From Kitasatospora atroaurantiaca (GTDB lineage Bacteria > Actinomycetota > Actinomycetes > Streptomycetales > Streptomycetaceae), in contig NZ_VIVR01000001.1 of the NCBI RefSeq assembly GCF_007828955.1, positions 6,324,001-6,388,000 of the forward strand: a stretch of DNA of 64,000 nucleotides, given 5' to 3'. The translations under genes were made by a program, and so were the position numbers. Position 1 is the stretch's first letter, and each line of letters opens with the position of its first letter. The notes beneath the pieces were generated by a model. That model worked only from the letters and a program-made list of their open reading frames with translations, made no database searches and had not been told where the DNA came from. Of this stretch, positions 32,700 through 41,192 are shown piece by piece.

Positions 32700-34835
32700 A
32701 TGTCCTCCCTCCTCGGCCGCCTCGGCGGCGCCGCAGCCGCCAGACCCTGGCGGACCCTGCTCGGTTGGCTCCTGCTGCTGGCCGCCGTCTTCGGCCTGTC
32801 GGCCGCGTTCGGCGGTGAGCCGCACGACAACTACCGTGTGCCCGGCACCCGTTCGACCGCCGGCAGTGACCTCCTCGCCGAGCGCTTCCCCGAGATGTCG
32901 GGCGCGAGCGCCCGGGTGATCGTCCACGACCTGCACGGCGAGCGCCTGCCCGCGGGCGTCCTGGACGAGCTGCGCACCCGCCTCACCCAGGTCCGCGGTG
33001 CCGCCACCGTGGCGCCGCCGGCCCTCTCGGCCCAGGGCGACACCGCCCTGCTCGCCGTCAGCTACCGGATACCCGTCACCGAGTTCAAGGGCTCGGAGGG
33101 CCTGGACGCACTGCGTGACGCCGCCGGTCCGGCCCGGCAGGCGGGGCTGCAGGTGGAGTTCGGCGGACAGGTGCCGGAGAACTTCTCCGCCCCGGACGGC
33201 ACCGCCGAGATCATCGGCGTGGTCGCCGCGCTGGTGATCCTGGTGGTGGCCCTGGGCACCGTGGTCTCGGCCGGTCTCCCGCTGCTGGTGGCAATCGCGG
33301 GGCTCGGCCTCGGCACCGCGCTGACCACCCTGCTGGCCGCCGTCACCGACATCAGCGCCACCGCCCCCACCGTCGCGACCATGGTCGGCCTGGGCGTGGG
33401 CATCGACTACGCGCTGCTGCTGGTGAGCCGCCATGTCGAGGGCCTGCGCAAGGGGTTGACCAAGGAGCAGGCCGCCGCCGAGGCGACCGCCACGGCTGGC
33501 TCCTCGGTCGTGGTGGCGGGCTCCACCGTGCTGGTGTCGCTCTTCGGACTGCGGCTGGCCGGGCTCTCCACCTACTCCTCCTTCGGCTACGCCACCTTCG
33601 CCGTGGTCGGCGCGGTGATGCTCGCCTCGCTCACCCTGGTGCCCGCCCTCTGCTCGCTGGCCGGGCCGCGCCTGCTGCGCCGCGCCGAGCGCAGCAACCC
33701 CGCCCGCGCCGAGGCCGAGGGCCCGACCCGGACGGAGCGCTGGGCCCGCCTGATCGGGCGGCGCCCGCTCGCCGGCGCACTCGCCTCGCTGGTGGTGCTG
33801 CTCGCACTGGCCGCGCCGATGCTCGGCATGCGTACCTGGCCGCAGGACGCGGGCAGCCAGTCCGCCACCAGCACCACCCGCAAGGCGTACGACCTGGTGG
33901 CCGACGCGTACGGCCCGGGCGCCAACGGCCCGCTGCTGGTCGCCGTCGACCTGCACAAGGTCCAGGCCGCCGAACTGCCCGCCATCGCCGACAGGTTGAG
34001 GGCGGACCAGGGGGTCGCTGCCGTCGCTCCGCCGATCCTCAACCAGGCCGGGGACGCGGCCGTGGTCTCCGTCCAGCCGAGGACCGGCCCGCAGGACCGG
34101 CACACCGCCCAGCTGCTGCAGCGCATGCGGGCCGACCTGCTCCCGGCGGGTGCCGAGGTGACCGGTGTGGTCGCGGTCTTCTCCGACATCTCCGACCGCC
34201 TCTCCGCCCGCCTCTGGGTGGTGGTCCCGTTCGTCGTCGCGCTCTCGCTGGTCCTGCTGACCCTGCTCTTCCGGGCCCCCGTGCTCGCACTGAAGGCCGC
34301 CGCGATGAACCTGCTCTCGGTGGCGGCCGCCTACGGCGTGACCACGGCGGTGTTCCAGTCCGAGACGGGCGCCAGGCTGCTCGGCCTGCCGCACTCGGTG
34401 CCGGTCTCCAGCTGGGTGCCGATCCTGATGTTCACCGTGCTCTTCGGCCTCTCCATGGACTACGAGGTCTTCCTGCTCGCCCGGGTCCGCGAGGACTGGC
34501 TGGTCACCCGCGACGCGCGAGGCAGCGTGGTGCGTGGTCTGTCCGCCACCGGGCGGGTCATCACCAGCGCGGCCGCGATCATGGTGGCGGTCTTCACCGG
34601 CTTCGCGATCGATCCGGACATCACCGTCAAGATGATGGGCGTCGGCATGGCGGCGGCCGTCCTGGTCGACGCCACGGTCGTCCGCCTGGTGCTCGTCCCG
34701 GCCACCATGACCCTGCTCGGCCGGGCGAACTGGTGGCTGCCGGCCTGGCTGGACCGACTCCTGCCCGAGCTCAAGGTCGAGCACGGCACGGAGCCGGTGA
34801 AGGCCCCGGCGGAGCCCGAGCGCATCCCGGTCTGA
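32700..34835 (+). CDS. MmpL/RND superfamily transporter (second copy)
   Basis: A 711-aa membrane permease paralogous to the one at 3706-5976, without the long N-terminal region of that ORF. ATG 32700 gives MSSLLGRLGGAAAARPWRTL and TM1. GxxxDY motifs: GLGVGIDYALLLVSRH (about 237) and FGLSMDYEVFLLAR (about 588). ANWWLPAWLDRLLP marks the C terminus. It is followed by a rho-independent-like hairpin and then a TetR gene whose palindrome lies 56 bp after the stop. Its own promoter region (32560-32699) contains no copy of the palindrome. Substrate unknown; lipid or drug export is typical. Confidence 0.86.
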   Translation: MSSLLGRLGGAAAARPWRTLLGWLLLLAAVFGLSAAFGGEPHDNYRVPGTRSTAGSDLLAERFPEMSGASARVIVHDLHGERLPAGVLDELRTRLTQVRGAATVAPPALSAQGDTALLAVSYRIPVTEFKGSEGLDALRDAAGPARQAGLQVEFGGQVPENFSAPDGTAEIIGVVAALVILVVALGTVVSAGLPLLVAIAGLGLGTALTTLLAAVTDISATAPTVATMVGLGVGIDYALLLVSRHVEGLRKGLTKEQAAAEATATAGSSVVVAGSTVLVSLFGLRLAGLSTYSSFGYATFAVVGAVMLASLTLVPALCSLAGPRLLRRAERSNPARAEAEGPTRTERWARLIGRRPLAGALASLVVLLALAAPMLGMRTWPQDAGSQSATSTTRKAYDLVADAYGPGANGPLLVAVDLHKVQAAELPAIADRLRADQGVAAVAPPILNQAGDAAVVSVQPRTGPQDRHTAQLLQRMRADLLPAGAEVTGVVAVFSDISDRLSARLWVVVPFVVALSLVLLTLLFRAPVLALKAAAMNLLSVAAAYGVTTAVFQSETGARLLGLPHSVPVSSWVPILMFTVLFGLSMDYEVFLLARVREDWLVTRDARGSVVRGLSATGRVITSAAAIMVAVFTGFAIDPDITVKMMGVGMAAAVLVDATVVRLVLVPATMTLLGRANWWLPAWLDRLLPELKVEHGTEPVKAPAEPERIPV

Positions 34836-34852
34836 CCGTCAGAGGCCGGAAG

Positions 34853-34880
34853 GGGCCGTCCGGATTCGGACGGCCCTTCT
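34853..34880 (+). terminator. Hairpin terminator after the second MmpL gene
   Basis: A perfect 10-bp stem (GGGCCGTCCG at 34853-34862 with its complement at 34867-34876), GATT loop and a short CTTCT tail lie 17 bp after the stop. It separates the transporter from the TetR gene. Confidence 0.8.
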
Positions 34881-34890
34881 CCGTGGCATT

Positions 34891-34912
34891 CTGTACCTAC
34901 TGGTATGTACAG
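34891..34912. promoter_or_regulatory. 22-bp palindrome overlapping the TetR gene start (probable operator)
   Basis: CTGTACCTAC and TGGTATGTACAG form an imperfect palindrome with 16 of 22 positions symmetric (arms CTGTAC/GTACAG and TAC/GTA). The upstream candidate ATG at 34905 lies inside it. Streptomycete TetR proteins commonly autoregulate from such sites. Confidence 0.6.
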
Positions 34913-34919
34913 TGAGGCC

Positions 34920-35477
34920 ATGGCCACCCAGGACCGTCTGATCGAGACCACCCAGGAGCTCCTCTGGGAGCGCGGGTACGTCGGCACCAGCCCCAAGGCG
35001 ATCCAGCAGCGCGCCGGTGTCGGGCAGGGCAGCATGTACCACCACTTCACCGGCAAGTCCGATCTGGCCGCCGCGGCCCTGAGCCGCAGCGCCCAGCAAC
35101 TCCGTGCCCAGGCCGAGCAGCAGCTGGCCGGCCCCGGCACGGCGTACGAGCGCATCGCGGCGTACCTGCTGCGCGACCGCGAGGTCCTGCGCGGGTGCCG
35201 GATCGGGCGGATGGCCCAGGACCCCGACGTCATCGCCGAAGCCGAGCTGCGGCGGCCCGTCGAGGAGACCTTCGACTGGCTGTGCGGCCGGATCGCCGAG
35301 ATCGTCGCCGAGGGCCAGGCGGACGGCGAGTTCGCCACCGGCCCGGACCCGGCCGACATCGCGGCGGCCGTCGTGGCCGTCCTGCAGGGCGGCTATGTGC
35401 TGGCCCGTGCGGCCGACTCGCCCGAACCGTTCCACCAGGCCGTCCGCGGCGCCCTCGCGCTGCTCCGCAACCGGTAG
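34920..35477 (+). CDS. TetR-family transcriptional regulator
   Basis: A 185-aa repressor (start MATQDRLIETTQELLWERGY). The N-terminal helix-turn-helix is ETTQELLWERGYVGTSPKAI, QQRAGVGQGSMYHHFTGKSD. The C-terminal ligand domain contains a CxxG-like RGCRIGRMAQDP and fits the YxaF/LmrA-type group. Two in-frame ATGs compete; 34920 is preferred because 34905 lies in the operator. It lies 11 bp before the DUF4865 gene, so these form an operon. It may control that operon, and possibly the upstream transporter. Confidence 0.87.
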   Translation: MATQDRLIETTQELLWERGYVGTSPKAIQQRAGVGQGSMYHHFTGKSDLAAAALSRSAQQLRAQAEQQLAGPGTAYERIAAYLLRDREVLRGCRIGRMAQDPDVIAEAELRRPVEETFDWLCGRIAEIVAEGQADGEFATGPDPADIAAAVVAVLQGGYVLARAADSPEPFHQAVRGALALLRNR

Positions 35478-35488
35478 GGGTACCCACA

Positions 35489-36052
35489 GTGCAAGCGATG
35501 CAGTACGAGATCAGCCTGCCCGCCGACTACGACATGCAGATCATCCGGCAGCGGGTCGCCACCAAGGGCCACCTGATGGACGACTTCCCCGGCCTCGGGC
35601 TCAAGGCCTTCCTGATCCGCGAGCGCGGCGTGCACGCCTCGCCCGTCAACCAGTACGCGCCGTTCTACCTCTGGCGCACCGCCGAGGGGATGGCCGCCTT
35701 CCTCCGGAGCCCCGGCTTCGCCGGCCTGGCGGCAGACTTCGGCCGCCCGCCCGTCCAGCACTGGCTGGGCGTCGGCTTCCGCCCGGGCCCGGCCCGGGAC
35801 CTGACACCCCGTACGGCGACCCGCCGGACCGAGCCCCTCCCCGCGGACGCCGACCCGGCGCAGGCCGTCTCCCGCGCTCTGGCCGAGCTGCCCGACGGGC
35901 CCGGACTGCACTCGGCCGCCGTCGCCCTCGACCCGCGCCGCTGGGAGCTGCTGCGCTTCGCTCTGTGGGAGCACGGAGCTCCCGACGACGAGACCCGCTA
36001 CGAGGTGCTCCACCTCTCCCACCCCGAGCTGACCGCCCTGGGCCAGGGCTGA
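35489..36052 (+). CDS. DUF4865 family protein
   Basis: A 187-aa protein starting VQAMQYEISLPADYDMQIIR, the characteristic DUF4865 N terminus. It continues with GLGLKAFLIRERG, NQYAPFYLWRTAEGM and FLRSPGFAGLAADFGRPPVQ. The fold resembles a ferredoxin-like monooxygenase dimer, but no cofactor motif is evident. GTG 35489 lies downstream of AGGGG at 35476; ATG 35498 is an alternative. DUF4865 genes often sit next to TetR genes, as here, suggesting it acts on, or is induced by, the TetR ligand. Confidence 0.8.
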   Translation: MQAMQYEISLPADYDMQIIRQRVATKGHLMDDFPGLGLKAFLIRERGVHASPVNQYAPFYLWRTAEGMAAFLRSPGFAGLAADFGRPPVQHWLGVGFRPGPARDLTPRTATRRTEPLPADADPAQAVSRALAELPDGPGLHSAAVALDPRRWELLRFALWEHGAPDDETRYEVLHLSHPELTALGQG

Positions 36053-36162
36053 CCCGCCCGACGTCCCCAAGGCGCGGCGGCGGGGGCATCCTGGTACCAG
36101 GGCCTTGCGTGACGGCTCGGACCGGGCCGGGCGGAAGGCGTGGAGCGCTCCGGGAGCCGACC

Positions 36163-37026
36163 ATGAACAGCAGATCCCCCGCAGGCGTGGTGGCCGGGGT
36201 GGACGGTTCGTCGCACGCTGCGGCCGCCGCCGAGTGGGCCGCCCAGGAGGCGGAACGCCGTGACTGCGCGCTGCATCTGGTCCACGCGGTCAACACCGGC
36301 ACCATCACCCTCTCGCCACGGGCCGGAGCCGCCGTCACCGACCTGGTCCTGCAGAACGCGCAAGCCGTGCTGGACGAGGCGCTCGGCAAGCTGCAGGCCG
36401 CCCACCCGGACCTGCGCCTGACCGGTGACGTCGTCCCCCGGGACGCCGCCGCAGCGATCCTCACCGCGGCCGAGCACGCCGAACTCGCGGTGGTCGGGAC
36501 GCGCGGGCACGGCGGCTTCGCCTCGCTGCTGCTCGGCTCGGTCAGCCTGCGGGTCACCGCCCACGCCACGTGCCCGACCGTCGTGGTCCGGGTGACCCAG
36601 CAGGCCGGCGAGCACGTCCTGGTCGCCATCCGCGACGAGCGGGACTCCAAGACCCTGCGCTTCGCGATCCGCGAGGCGATCGGCTTCGGCCTGCCGGTAC
36701 GGGCCCTGCACATCTGGTCCCCGGTGGTCGCCGACGTCGGGCACATGGCGCCGATGATGGACGAACTGGGGGAGGAGGCCAAGCTGCACGAGCAGCTGCT
36801 GAGCCGTACCGTCGACCCGGTCCGCGAGGAGTACCCGGAGGTCGAGGTGGACGCCCGCGAGCTCAGCGGCGCCACGGCCGCGACCCTGGTCGAGGCCTCC
36901 CAGCGGGCCGCCCTGCTGGTGATCGCCCGCCACCAGCCCGCCGCGCACTTCGGGCTGCGCCTCGGTACGGCGGTGCACGCCGTGCTGCACCACGCCCACT
37001 GCCCGGTGGCGGTCGTACCGGTCTGA
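36163..37026 (+). CDS. Universal stress protein, two UspA domains
   Basis: A 287-aa cytosolic protein made of tandem Usp folds. The first domain starts GVVAGVDGSSHAAAAAEWAA and has the ATP-binding loop VVGTRGHGGFASLLLGSVS (G-2x-G-9x-G-S/T). The second starts HVLVAIRDERDSKTLRFA and ends HFGLRLGTAVHAVLHHAHCP with a less canonical loop. In actinomycetes such proteins respond to hypoxia and dormancy. ATG 36163 precedes the conserved strand by ten residues. No tight partner. Confidence 0.9.
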   Translation: MNSRSPAGVVAGVDGSSHAAAAAEWAAQEAERRDCALHLVHAVNTGTITLSPRAGAAVTDLVLQNAQAVLDEALGKLQAAHPDLRLTGDVVPRDAAAAILTAAEHAELAVVGTRGHGGFASLLLGSVSLRVTAHATCPTVVVRVTQQAGEHVLVAIRDERDSKTLRFAIREAIGFGLPVRALHIWSPVVADVGHMAPMMDELGEEAKLHEQLLSRTVDPVREEYPEVEVDARELSGATAATLVEASQRAALLVIARHQPAAHFGLRLGTAVHAVLHHAHCPVAVVPV

Positions 37027-37145
37027 GCGTCTGGGCCGAACGGGTAGCGCTCCGCTGCCACCGCGGCGGCCCGCGGGGCTCGGACGGCGGGCCGCCGGAT
37101 GATGACCACGGCGAATGGTCATCCGACGGTACGGAGGCTCGGCCC

Positions 37146-37796
37146 ATGCAGGAGCGCGCGGTGAACGTCCTGAGGCTCGTCTTCGGCCTGCTCGCGGCGG
37201 TCGCACTGGGGATCCAGGGCTACCACGTGTCCACCCAGGGCGCGTCGATGTCCAACTTCTTCAGCTACTTCACCATCCTCAGCAACATGGCCGGGGTCGT
37301 GGTCCTGCTCACCGGCGGAGTGCTGGGGCTGCTCGGGCGGCCCGGCGTACCGGACGGGGTCCGGGGTGCCGTCGTGCTCTACATGACCATCACCGGGCTG
37401 GTGTACGCCGTGCTGCTCTCCGGCTACCACCTGCCGCTGGAGATCATCTGGGTCAACACCGTGGTGCACAAGATCATGCCGCTGGTCTACCTGGTCGACT
37501 GGCTGGCCGCCCCGCCGCGCCGTCGGATCGCCTACCGCACGGCGCTGACCTGGCTGGCCTTCCCGTTCCTCTACCTGGCGTACAGCCTGATCCGCGGCCC
37601 GATCGTGCACTGGTACGCGTACCCCTTCCTCGACCCCGCCCGCTCCGGCGGCTACGGCCGGATCGCGGGTGCCTGCACGCTGATGACGGTGGCCTTCGTC
37701 CTGGTGGCGGCGGCGCTGGTGCGGGCGGGCAACGCCCTGCGGCGCCGCCAGGAACGTGCGGCGCCGGCCGCGCGCGCCGAGGTCTCGCAGCCGTGA
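37146..37796 (+). CDS. Pr6Pr family (FAR-17a/AIG1-like) membrane protein
   Basis: A 216-aa membrane protein with six predicted helices. It has MSNFFSYFTILSNMAGVVVL, VVLYMTITGLVYAVLLSGYH, NTVVHKIMPLVYLVDWL and YSLIRGPIVHWYAYPFLDP, the typical signature of actinobacterial Pr6Pr proteins (conserved Asn/Thr and His as in FAR-17a/AIG1 hydrolases of branched fatty-acid esters). Enzyme activity in bacteria is not shown. ATG 37146 is preceded by GGAGGC. It stands between the stress-protein and esterase genes. Confidence 0.8.
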   Translation: MQERAVNVLRLVFGLLAAVALGIQGYHVSTQGASMSNFFSYFTILSNMAGVVVLLTGGVLGLLGRPGVPDGVRGAVVLYMTITGLVYAVLLSGYHLPLEIIWVNTVVHKIMPLVYLVDWLAAPPRRRIAYRTALTWLAFPFLYLAYSLIRGPIVHWYAYPFLDPARSGGYGRIAGACTLMTVAFVLVAAALVRAGNALRRRQERAAPAARAEVSQP

Positions 37797-38003
37797 GTGC
37801 CCGGCACGGCGAGGGTGATCCGGGAAGGCATACTTGACCAGCGGTGGGAATGTGCTGGGAGCTTGCTGAACAGTTGTCCGGGCTCCGGTGCAACCGGAGG
37901 GGCCGTTCTCGGCGTTCGTTCACAGTGAGAGCGGCCAAGAGGGAGTCCCACCGGTCGGAGGGACGGGCCCGCGGCCCGGCGGAACGTAGGAGTAACGGGG
38001 CAG

Positions 38004-39167
38004 ATGGGGCTGACAAGCCACAAGGTGCTGGCGTTGGCGGTGACCGCCGCTGTGCTGGCGATGGCGGCCGCGGTCTGGGTGTGGCCGCGGCTGGCGCGGA
38101 AGAGCTGGCGGGCGGTGCTCGGCCGGATCGGCACCCTGCTGGCGACCCAGCTGGCAATGCTCGCGGCGCTGGGGCTGGTGGCCAACAACTACTTCGCCTT
38201 CTACAGCAGTTGGGACGACCTGCTGGGCACCGGGGACGCCGGTGCGGTGACGGTGCAGAGCAAGCCGGGGGCGCAGACCGCGACAGGCGGCCAGAAGGCC
38301 CCGGTCACCGTGCAGACCCTGGGCAGGGAGGCCGTCCAGGGCGGCGGCGCTGTCGGCCGCGAGCCCAGGCAGGCGGGCGAGATCCAGGCGGTACGGATCG
38401 GCGGCCCGGCCACCGGGCTGAGCACGGACGGCTACGTCTACCTGCCGCCGCAGTACTTCCAGCCGGAGTACGCGAACCGGAAGTTCCCGGCCGTCGTCGT
38501 GATGACCGGCTTCCCCGGCGACGCCAAGAACCTGCTGACCAGGCTGAACTACCCGGGAGCCGCCCTGCAGCTGATGCACGCCGGGAAGATGCAGCCGACC
38601 GTACTGATCCTGATGCGCCCCTCCCCGGCGATGCCGGCCGACACGGAGTGCGAGGACATCCCCGGCGGAGCGCAGTCCGAGACCTACTTCACCAAGGACG
38701 TCCCCCAGGTGGTCGAGGCCTCCTACCGGGTCTCCGCCGACCCGCACGCCTGGGGCGTGGCGGGCAACTCGACCGGCGGCTACTGCGCGCTGAAACTGGC
38801 GATGCGTCACCCCGAGGTCTTCCCGAGCGCCGTCTCGATGGCCGGCTACTACAAGGCCGCCGAGGACGCCACCACCGGTGACCTCTTCAAGGGCAGTCAG
38901 CAGCGGCGCGACGAGGCCGACCTGATGTGGCGGCTGAAGAACCTGCCGCAGCCCCCGGTCGCGGTGATGCTCGCCGGCAGCGAGGAGGGCGACGGCAACT
39001 ACAAGCGCGAGAGCGATGCCTTCCAGGCGGCCGTCAAGAGCCCGATGACCGTCTCCACGGCCGTGGTGCAGACCGGCGGCCACAACTTCCAGACCTGGAG
39101 CCGGCTGCTGCCGCCCTCCCTGGAGTGGCTCTCCCAGCACCTCAAGGTGCCGGCCGCCGGAGCCTAG
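38004..39167 (+). CDS. Membrane-anchored alpha/beta-hydrolase (esterase D/antigen 85-like)
   Basis: A 387-aa protein with two N-terminal hydrophobic segments (about 8-28 and 42-62), then an extracytoplasmic alpha/beta-hydrolase. The catalytic domain has YVYLPPQYFQPEYANRKFPA, VVVMTGFPGDAKNL, the nucleophile elbow AGNSTGGYCALKLAM (Ser about 253) and a His in TGGHNFQTWSRLLPPSLEWL. It belongs to the putative esterase family (Esterase_phd) that includes mycolyltransferases, but it lacks a mycolate context here. ATG 38004 follows TAGGAGT. It could act on lipids or envelope esters. Confidence 0.83.
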   Translation: MGLTSHKVLALAVTAAVLAMAAAVWVWPRLARKSWRAVLGRIGTLLATQLAMLAALGLVANNYFAFYSSWDDLLGTGDAGAVTVQSKPGAQTATGGQKAPVTVQTLGREAVQGGGAVGREPRQAGEIQAVRIGGPATGLSTDGYVYLPPQYFQPEYANRKFPAVVVMTGFPGDAKNLLTRLNYPGAALQLMHAGKMQPTVLILMRPSPAMPADTECEDIPGGAQSETYFTKDVPQVVEASYRVSADPHAWGVAGNSTGGYCALKLAMRHPEVFPSAVSMAGYYKAAEDATTGDLFKGSQQRRDEADLMWRLKNLPQPPVAVMLAGSEEGDGNYKRESDAFQAAVKSPMTVSTAVVQTGGHNFQTWSRLLPPSLEWLSQHLKVPAAGA

Positions 39168-39178
39168 GCCCTGAGCGG

Positions 39179-39232
39179 ACACACACCAGGGGGCCGTATC
39201 CGAAGTCTCGGATACGGCCCCCTGGTGTGTGT
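39179..39232. terminator. 25-bp perfect hairpin between convergent genes
   Basis: Arms 39179-39203 and 39208-39232 are fully complementary with a 4-nt loop (AGTC); the stem contains CAGGGGGCCGTATCCGA. It stands 11 bp after the esterase stop and 11 bp before the lipoprotein stop on the other strand, so it is a bidirectional terminator. Confidence 0.9.
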
Positions 39233-39243
39233 CAGCAGTTGTG

Positions 39244-40038
39244 TCAGCAGTCCTGGAAGGTCGAGCAGAGCGGGCCTTCGAGGGTCTTGAGCACACCGGC
39301 GTCCGACGGCGCGGACCAGGCGACCTTGGGCCGGCCCCCGGCGGGCGGGGCGGACCAGAGGGCGAGCTCGGAGACCGTGGCGGAGGTGTTGGACAGGTAC
39401 TGGTGCAGGGTGGCCGTGGCGCCGCCCGCCTGAGGGACGGTGATGGTCGCGACCAGGTACGTGGAGTCCTCGGTGGTCACCTTCACCGTCGCGCCGGGGG
39501 CGGAGGTGCCGCACGCCTTGAGCTCGTCCACCAGTCCGCGGAAGAGCGCAGCGGCGGTCTGGACCGCGCCGCTGCTCTTCCCGGGCCAGTTGACGATGGT
39601 CTCCTTCGCCTGCCAGTCCTGGCCGCCGCCCGATCCGAGCAGAGCCTGACCGGCCGTCGCCCGCGAGGTGACCCCGTCGAGGTCGGTCGAGCGCTTGGAC
39701 CTGCACAGCGACTCGAACTCGAACTTCGGGTCCTTGGCGGTCTTCGCCGCCTCGGCCGGGGACGCCCAGTGGTAGGCCGAGTACAGCGGGATGTTGTTCG
39801 CCGAGATCCACACCGGGTTCGGCAGGCCCTTGACCCCCTGGCCGCCGGCGGACGAGGTGGCCGTGGGCGCCTGACCGCTCGGCGAGGCCGAGTCCTGGGC
39901 CGGAGCCGAGGCCGGTGTGGACGCGGTGCTCGGCGGGGCAGCGGCCGTGGAGGCGTCGTCGGGCTCACAGGCGGTCAGCGAGCCGAGCGAGACGAGCACG
40001 GCGGCGGTCGCCGCGATCAGCGTGGTGGCGCGGGACAA
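39244..40038 (-). CDS. Lipoprotein of unknown function, 264 aa
   Basis: A signal with lipobox SLTAC (acylated Cys24) is followed by a Ser/Thr/Pro/Ala-rich linker to about residue 65, then a compact domain with NPVWISANNIPLYSAYHWAS and two to three cysteines near its ends (SLCRSKR, LKACG, LCSTFQDC). It resembles extracytoplasmic sensor or PknH-like domains only loosely. It follows the transglycosylase gene by 55 bp on the same strand and is probably co-transcribed, so it may act on the same surface process. Confidence 0.75.
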   Translation of the reverse strand: MSRATTLIAATAAVLVSLGSLTACEPDDASTAAAPPSTASTPASAPAQDSASPSGQAPTATSSAGGQGVKGLPNPVWISANNIPLYSAYHWASPAEAAKTAKDPKFEFESLCRSKRSTDLDGVTSRATAGQALLGSGGGQDWQAKETIVNWPGKSSGAVQTAAALFRGLVDELKACGTSAPGATVKVTTEDSTYLVATITVPQAGGATATLHQYLSNTSATVSELALWSAPPAGGRPKVAWSAPSDAGVLKTLEGPLCSTFQDC

Positions 40039-40093
40039 GATGGTGGCTCTTCCTTGGTTGACGAGTACGAGTGATCTGTCCGGACGGACCTGC

Positions 40094-41095
40094 TCAGTAG
40101 CCGTGCGGTCCGCTGGCGGGGTTGGCCTGCGGGACCTTGGCGGCGAGGTTCGAGCCGTCGGGCGACACGTGGTAGTGGCCCATCAGGTAGTTCATCGAGG
40201 CCGCGCAGCTCGCCACCGGGTCGTAGATGTCGGTCGACGTCCCCTTCTCGTGGTAGCTCGCGAAGGTGTCCGGGATGCACTGCCACGGCCCACGCGAGGA
40301 GTGCAGCGGCGCGCCGTCCGACTGGACGGGCCCCCAGGCGTTGCTGTCGTTCTTGTTGACCAGCCACCGCGAGGAGTTGAACGAGGACTCGCGCTCGGCG
40401 ATGGTGAGCATCCCGCGCATCCAGTTGGCGCGCGCCTTGGGATCGGTGATGCCCTTCATGTCCAGCACCTTGTTGATGTAGTCGGTGCAGGCTTCCTTGC
40501 CGCTCTTCCAGGAACCGGCGCCGCCGTAGTTCACCTGCGAGATGCTGATCTTGCCTTCCGAGGAAGGTGCCGAGTGGTGCCCGTCGCCACCGCCGTCGCC
40601 ACCGTGCTCGTTCGGTGACTTGGGCGGCTGGTGGTGCCCGCCGCCGCCGTGGTCCTTGTGGTGTCCGGGGCCGGTGCTGTCGATCCCGGTGCGGTCGCCG
40701 CCCCCGGGCGACTTCGGCGGCTGGTGCTGCTTCTCCTTCTTGTGCAGCTCCTCCTGGATCCTGCGCTCGATCTCCTGGTACTCCTTGATGACCTGCTTGA
40801 TCTTCTGCGCGTCCTCACCGATCTCCTTGGTGAGGCGCTCCTTGGTCTGCTGGAGGTGCTCGGTCCGCTTCAGGATGTCCTCGACGTCCCTCGCCACCTG
40901 GACCGCCACCACGCCGAAGCCGACGACACCCGCCAGCTGGCTCGCCATCAGATCGGTGGCGGCCGCCTTGGCGACGGCCTCCTTGATCCGGCCGACCTTC
41001 TTGGTCATCTCCGTCATGCGCTCGTTGATGGACTGCCAGTCCTTCTGGATCCTGGCCAGCTCCGCCAATGACACACCGAACCTGTCGCCACCCAT
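40094..41095 (-). CDS. Coiled-coil protein with C-terminal lytic transglycosylase (SLT) domain
   Basis: A 333-aa protein. ATG 41095 has a strong GGGGGAG site; a GTG at 41131 is possible. Residues 1-110 are helical with ARIQKDWQSINERMTEM and a later Glu/Lys-rich coiled coil, an ESX/type VII-like arrangement without a normal signal peptide. A Pro/Gly/His/Lys-rich linker follows (repeated QPPKSP). The C-terminal part (about 205-333) is an SLT domain: MLTIAERESSFNSS with the catalytic Glu, and NAWGPVQSDGAPLHSSRGPW. It likely cuts peptidoglycan during secretion or growth. How it is exported is not clear. Confidence 0.75.
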   Translation of the reverse strand: MGGDRFGVSLAELARIQKDWQSINERMTEMTKKVGRIKEAVAKAAATDLMASQLAGVVGFGVVAVQVARDVEDILKRTEHLQQTKERLTKEIGEDAQKIKQVIKEYQEIERRIQEELHKKEKQHQPPKSPGGGDRTGIDSTGPGHHKDHGGGGHHQPPKSPNEHGGDGGGDGHHSAPSSEGKISISQVNYGGAGSWKSGKEACTDYINKVLDMKGITDPKARANWMRGMLTIAERESSFNSSRWLVNKNDSNAWGPVQSDGAPLHSSRGPWQCIPDTFASYHEKGTSTDIYDPVASCAASMNYLMGHYHVSPDGSNLAAKVPQANPASGPHGY

Positions 41096-41192
41096 ACGGC
41101 TCTCCCCCATGTTCTCGGAGTCCGCAGCCACTCCCCGTACTCCGGCTGATTATCCGTCAAGAGGCTAGCCGAACTGTTGTCCGGGATGGAAC

